The notes under the pieces: generated by a model
Told to the model about the DNA's origin: nothing
The model's database searches: none
The model's input: only the letters and a program-made list of their open reading frames with translations
Part shown: piece after piece, positions 32,906-35,012 of the stretch
Position numbering within the stretch: position 1 is the first letter of the stretch
Layout of the letters: each line of letters begins with the position of its first letter
Assembly (NCBI RefSeq): GCF_000337575.1
Contig: NZ_AOIM01000041.1
Coordinates: 78,814 to 113,825, forward strand
DNA from: Natrialba hulunbeirensis JCM 10989
Lineage (GTDB): Archaea; Halobacteriota; Halobacteria; Halobacteriales; Natrialbaceae
Direction: 5' to 3'
Length of the DNA: 35,012 nt
Translations under genes and position numbers: made by a program

Positions 32906-33318
32906 CTAATCCACTGAAGCACATCCAGTTCTTGGATCGATATACTCCTCGTGGATTCTGAAGCCAATAGCGTCTCCCTCGCCGGGTGTACAATCTAACG
33001 CAACAGCAGTCGTTTCTGCTACGCCAGTGTCAGTCTCAATTGTCGCCGTCACTTCCATCCCCTCCGATATCCTCCCGAGTTTCATCGTCGTACTTGCTGA
33101 TGGATTTAATCCGTCCTGATCTTCAGCAGGCAAATCAAGCGTTTGCTGGTAGAGTTCCTCATCAGAATCGGACACGGTCACATCTGCTTCGATTGGGTCG
33201 TTTGTGTGGTTGATAACGCTCACCTCGAACAGATGCGCATCGTTTCGGAACGAGCAGCCAGCAGGAGACCTACCGCAGGAAGCAGAGACTGCAGTATTGT
33301 TCGCCGATTGTACCCCAT
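32906..33318 (-). pseudogene. Putative Tat lipoprotein with a frameshift in the signal peptide
   Basis: The body frame (32906-33256) encodes about 116 residues of a secreted beta-rich domain (LFEVSVINHTNDPIEADV) but has no credible start; the longest frame opens with TTG at 33325. One frame over, an ATG at 33318 encodes MGYNRRTILQSLLPAVGLLLA, a typical twin-arginine lipoprotein signal that then runs out of frame. Moving one base between 33258 and 33256 joins this signal to the body Cys (C-SFRND), recreating a lipobox LLA|C. So the gene is either broken by a one-base deletion or affected by a sequencing error. Protein family was not recognised. It contains four further cysteines or fewer in the body and no catalytic motif. 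Confidence 0.6.
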
Positions 33319-33431
33319 ACCTCAAAGAACCTGCAAGAAGTACAAACTGTCTTCGTTCTCAGATGAGTTGTGAAGCACTCTTTCCAACTGCGCGCAGTTA
33401 CGTCGGATCTACGACAGCTGTACTGCGACCG

Positions 33432-34202
33432 CTACTTCAGCCCCGGCGGCGGTCCATCGTCGTCATCTTCGATTTCCACGTCGAGGCCGAGTTCCTCGCG
33501 TTGTTCCTGCAACTGTTGCACCTGCCGGTAGTAGTAGGCGACGCCGATGCCGCCGACGACGACGACCACCCCGACGAGACCGAGGAACAACGTCACGCCC
33601 CCGGCGCTGTAGTAGCGCAGCGAAATCGTGCCGTCCGCGTGGTCCCAGTACAGTCGTTCCTGATCGTCGACAACCTCGCGGTCGTAGCCGCTCGGACTGG
33701 CGTCACCGAACAGGAAGTTCGACGTGCGTTCTCCCTCGGGGAGCGTCACCTCGTAGGAGCCCGTAACGTACGTCGGCAACTGGAACGTGCTCCCGCCCGT
33801 CGGTCCGGAGAACGCGAGCGTGCCGTTTCCGTCCGGAACGGAGAGGTCGGTACTCGAGCGGTCCTGATCGACGTCGAGTTCGGAGCCGGTGACTTCGGTG
33901 CCGTTCGGGTACCAGTAGCGGACGCTGTGGATGTCGAGGGGCTCCTCGCTGTAGAACGTTGACTGGGAGAACGAGAAGTCCTCGGTACCGTTCAGGTCGT
34001 ACACAGCCCGGTACTCGCCGCTGCTCAGAATGCCTCCTTCCTCGATATCGATGCGGATATCAGCGTCGCTGTCACGAAGGTCGTCATACTCCTGCTCGCG
34101 GTCGAGTTCGTCGTCGGAGATGCCGGTGAAGAACATCGTACAGCCTGCCAGACCGATGAGCAGGACGACCGCAACTGCGCCGAGAACGAGCCGTCTGTTC
34201 AT
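33432..34202 (-). CDS. Membrane lipoprotein, DUF5803-like
   Basis: This 256-residue protein starts with MNRRLVLGAVAVVLLIGLAGC, a lipoprotein signal with lipobox LAG|C21. A beta-rich extracellular domain follows, then a transmembrane helix near the C-terminus (about 203-225) and a cytoplasmic end rich in Gln/Glu (QVQQLQEQREELG) finishing with DDDDGPPPGLK. This lipid anchor plus C-terminal helix layout is what I recall for the haloarchaeal DUF5803 family; function unknown. It lies 15 nt after the DUF2110-like gene on the same strand, so the two are probably co-transcribed. Confidence 0.72.
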   Translation of the reverse strand: MNRRLVLGAVAVVLLIGLAGCTMFFTGISDDELDREQEYDDLRDSDADIRIDIEEGGILSSGEYRAVYDLNGTEDFSFSQSTFYSEEPLDIHSVRYWYPNGTEVTGSELDVDQDRSSTDLSVPDGNGTLAFSGPTGGSTFQLPTYVTGSYEVTLPEGERTSNFLFGDASPSGYDREVVDDQERLYWDHADGTISLRYYSAGGVTLFLGLVGVVVVVGGIGVAYYYRQVQQLQEQREELGLDVEIEDDDDGPPPGLK

Positions 34203-34217
34203 GATAGTGATGACAGG

Positions 34218-34916
34218 TCAGGGGACGACACAGCGGAGTTCGGCTGGCAGGTACTGCCCGACGCTTGCGAGCAGTCCCGGCGGATCGGTGTTCTCGGTGC
34301 AGATGACGCTCTGCTCCAGCAGGCCGAGGCGCTCGACGGTGACGTAGTCCTGGGCATGGCCGGCGCGGTTGAGCGTCGCGCGGACTTCGGCGCGTGTTGC
34401 GCTGTTGACGTTGAGGCGGCCGTCGCCGCGCGTCCACTCGTAGAGGCGGTCGCGTTCATCGTCTGCGAGCCTGGACGGTTCACCGTCACTGTCAGCCTCA
34501 CCGTCAGCACCACCGCCATAGACGAACTGCATCGGCAGATGCTGCACCAGTCCGTAGCGCTCGCGGATCTGCGTCGGCGACCCCGGTCCTAATCCGAGTT
34601 CGTCCGCTGGAATCCGAACCGGCTGGCCGGCGTCGAGCACGATACCGTCCTCGTCCCACGAATTGAGCGTCCCAACGTAGGTCTCGCCGGCTTCGAGATC
34701 GGGAACGATCTCGCCGAACTCCTCGCGGAGAACGTTTCGCGCGACGGTGGCGTCAGCACCCTCAATGGTGACCGACGGGAAGTCGTCGTGGCGCACCCCG
34801 AGGTCGAACTCGGCCTCGAGATCACCGATTTCGTTGTTCACAAGCGAGCGCAGGGAATCCAGCGATCGCTCGCGAGCGTCACCCTCGACGTACAGTTTGG
34901 TTGCGAGTACGACCAT
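34218..34916 (-). CDS. DUF2110-like archaeal protein
   Basis: This 232-residue soluble protein starts MVVLATKLYVEGDARERSLDSL. The pattern (an N-terminal alpha/beta part, an S1/OB-like strand segment GETYVGTLNSWDEDGIVLDAG, then GPGSPTQIRERYGLVQHLP, and a C-terminal part with LNVNSATRAEVRATLNRAGH) is what I recall for the archaeal DUF2110 family. That family is often found next to the transcription factor E gene; function unknown. It starts 4 nt after the stop of an upstream gene and 15 nt before the DUF5803-like gene, so all three probably form an operon. Its N-terminal codons are duplicated upstream (see the repeats). Confidence 0.72.
   Translation of the reverse strand: MVVLATKLYVEGDARERSLDSLRSLVNNEIGDLEAEFDLGVRHDDFPSVTIEGADATVARNVLREEFGEIVPDLEAGETYVGTLNSWDEDGIVLDAGQPVRIPADELGLGPGSPTQIRERYGLVQHLPMQFVYGGGADGEADSDGEPSRLADDERDRLYEWTRGDGRLNVNSATRAEVRATLNRAGHAQDYVTVERLGLLEQSVICTENTDPPGLLASVGQYLPAELRCVVP
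34810..34882. repeat. 73-bp direct repeat, copy 1 (inside the DUF2110-like gene)
   Basis: The 73 bases are identical to 34940-35012, at an offset of 130 bp. This copy encodes part of the N-terminus of the DUF2110-like protein and continues beyond the repeat into its start codon region. Confidence 0.95.
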
Positions 34917-34920
34917 TTAT

Positions 34921-35012
34921 TCAGGCGTCCGCATCCACGTCGGCCTCGAGATCACCGATTTCGTTGTTCACAAGCGAGCGCAGGGAATCCAGCGATCGCT
35001 CGCGAGCGTCAC
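34921..35012 (-). CDS. C-terminal 29 residues of an upstream gene (partial; possibly TFE)
   Basis: An open frame enters from the window edge and stops with TGA at 34921-34923, four bases before the DUF2110-like ATG. Its last residues (EADVDADA) are an ordinary acidic haloarchaeal C-terminus. Upstream of them it repeats, in the same frame, the DUF2110-like segment DARERSLDSLRSLVNNEIG, because this stretch is a copy of 34810-34882. By synteny the gene could be transcription factor E, but nothing in the 29 residues shows it. Confidence 0.4.
   Translation of the reverse strand, partial: DARERSLDSLRSLVNNEIGDLEADVDADA
34940..35012. repeat. 73-bp direct repeat, copy 2 (window edge)
   Basis: Identical to 34810-34882 and ending exactly at the last base of the window, so its true length is unknown. 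It may be a real tandem duplication or an assembly effect at a contig end. Confidence 0.95.

Overview
The window is high-GC DNA from a haloarchaeon. Three things point there: the proteome is strongly acidic (Asp/Glu/Thr-rich linkers), TATA-like boxes sit about 25-30 nt upstream of start codons (leaderless transcripts), and the gene families are haloarchaeal (class III prepilin signals, double-domain CheC, a TatA with an acidic tail). The frequent CTCGAG-containing coding context resembles Natrialbaceae (Natrialba/Natronorubrum type), but the family-level placement is inference only.

Layout. Positions 1-3193 hold the end of sdhC followed by sdhD, sdhB and sdhA (succinate dehydrogenase), closed by a terminator-like hairpin. 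Positions 3334-9762 are a housekeeping stretch: an ATZ/TRZ-type amidohydrolase, a XapX membrane protein, a small HTH regulator, an HD phosphohydrolase, a peroxiredoxin, an acyl-CoA dehydrogenase, tatA, tRNA-Arg(CCT) with inverted copies of its own 3' end behind it, and an SDR oxidoreductase. Positions 10001-19572 are one plus-strand operon: a PilB/ArlI-type secretion ATPase of 1413 residues with a disordered acidic tail of about 540 residues, a PilC/ArlJ-type membrane platform, and five consecutive small prepilin-like proteins. Positions 19604-20992 encode a converging protein whose N-terminus looks like a HsdR-type nuclease domain with lost catalytic residues. Positions 21184-30947 are a minus-strand chemotaxis operon in the order cheY, cheB, cheA, an unannotated 38-codon ORF, cheC (one domain), cheC (two domains), cheD, cheR. 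Every junction in it is a 4-nt start/stop overlap. A cheW (minus) and a second CheW-domain gene (plus) diverge upstream. Positions 32906-34916 carry a lipoprotein gene broken by an apparent frameshift in its signal peptide, a DUF5803-like lipoprotein and a DUF2110-like protein. The window ends inside a 73-bp exact direct repeat.

How the genes work together. The pilus-type ATPase and platform would assemble or move a filament, plausibly built from or capped by the five prepilin-like proteins. The adjacent Che set provides a complete signalling core: kinase, response regulator, adaptation enzymes, CheC phosphatases and CheW couplers. No receptor, archaellin, prepilin peptidase or ArlFGH gene is in the window, so the target of the Che output cannot be read from it. 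The most unusual theme is that the ATPase, CheA, CheB, CheR, both CheW-like proteins and the nuclease-like protein all carry long low-complexity acidic or Ser/Thr/Gly insertions.
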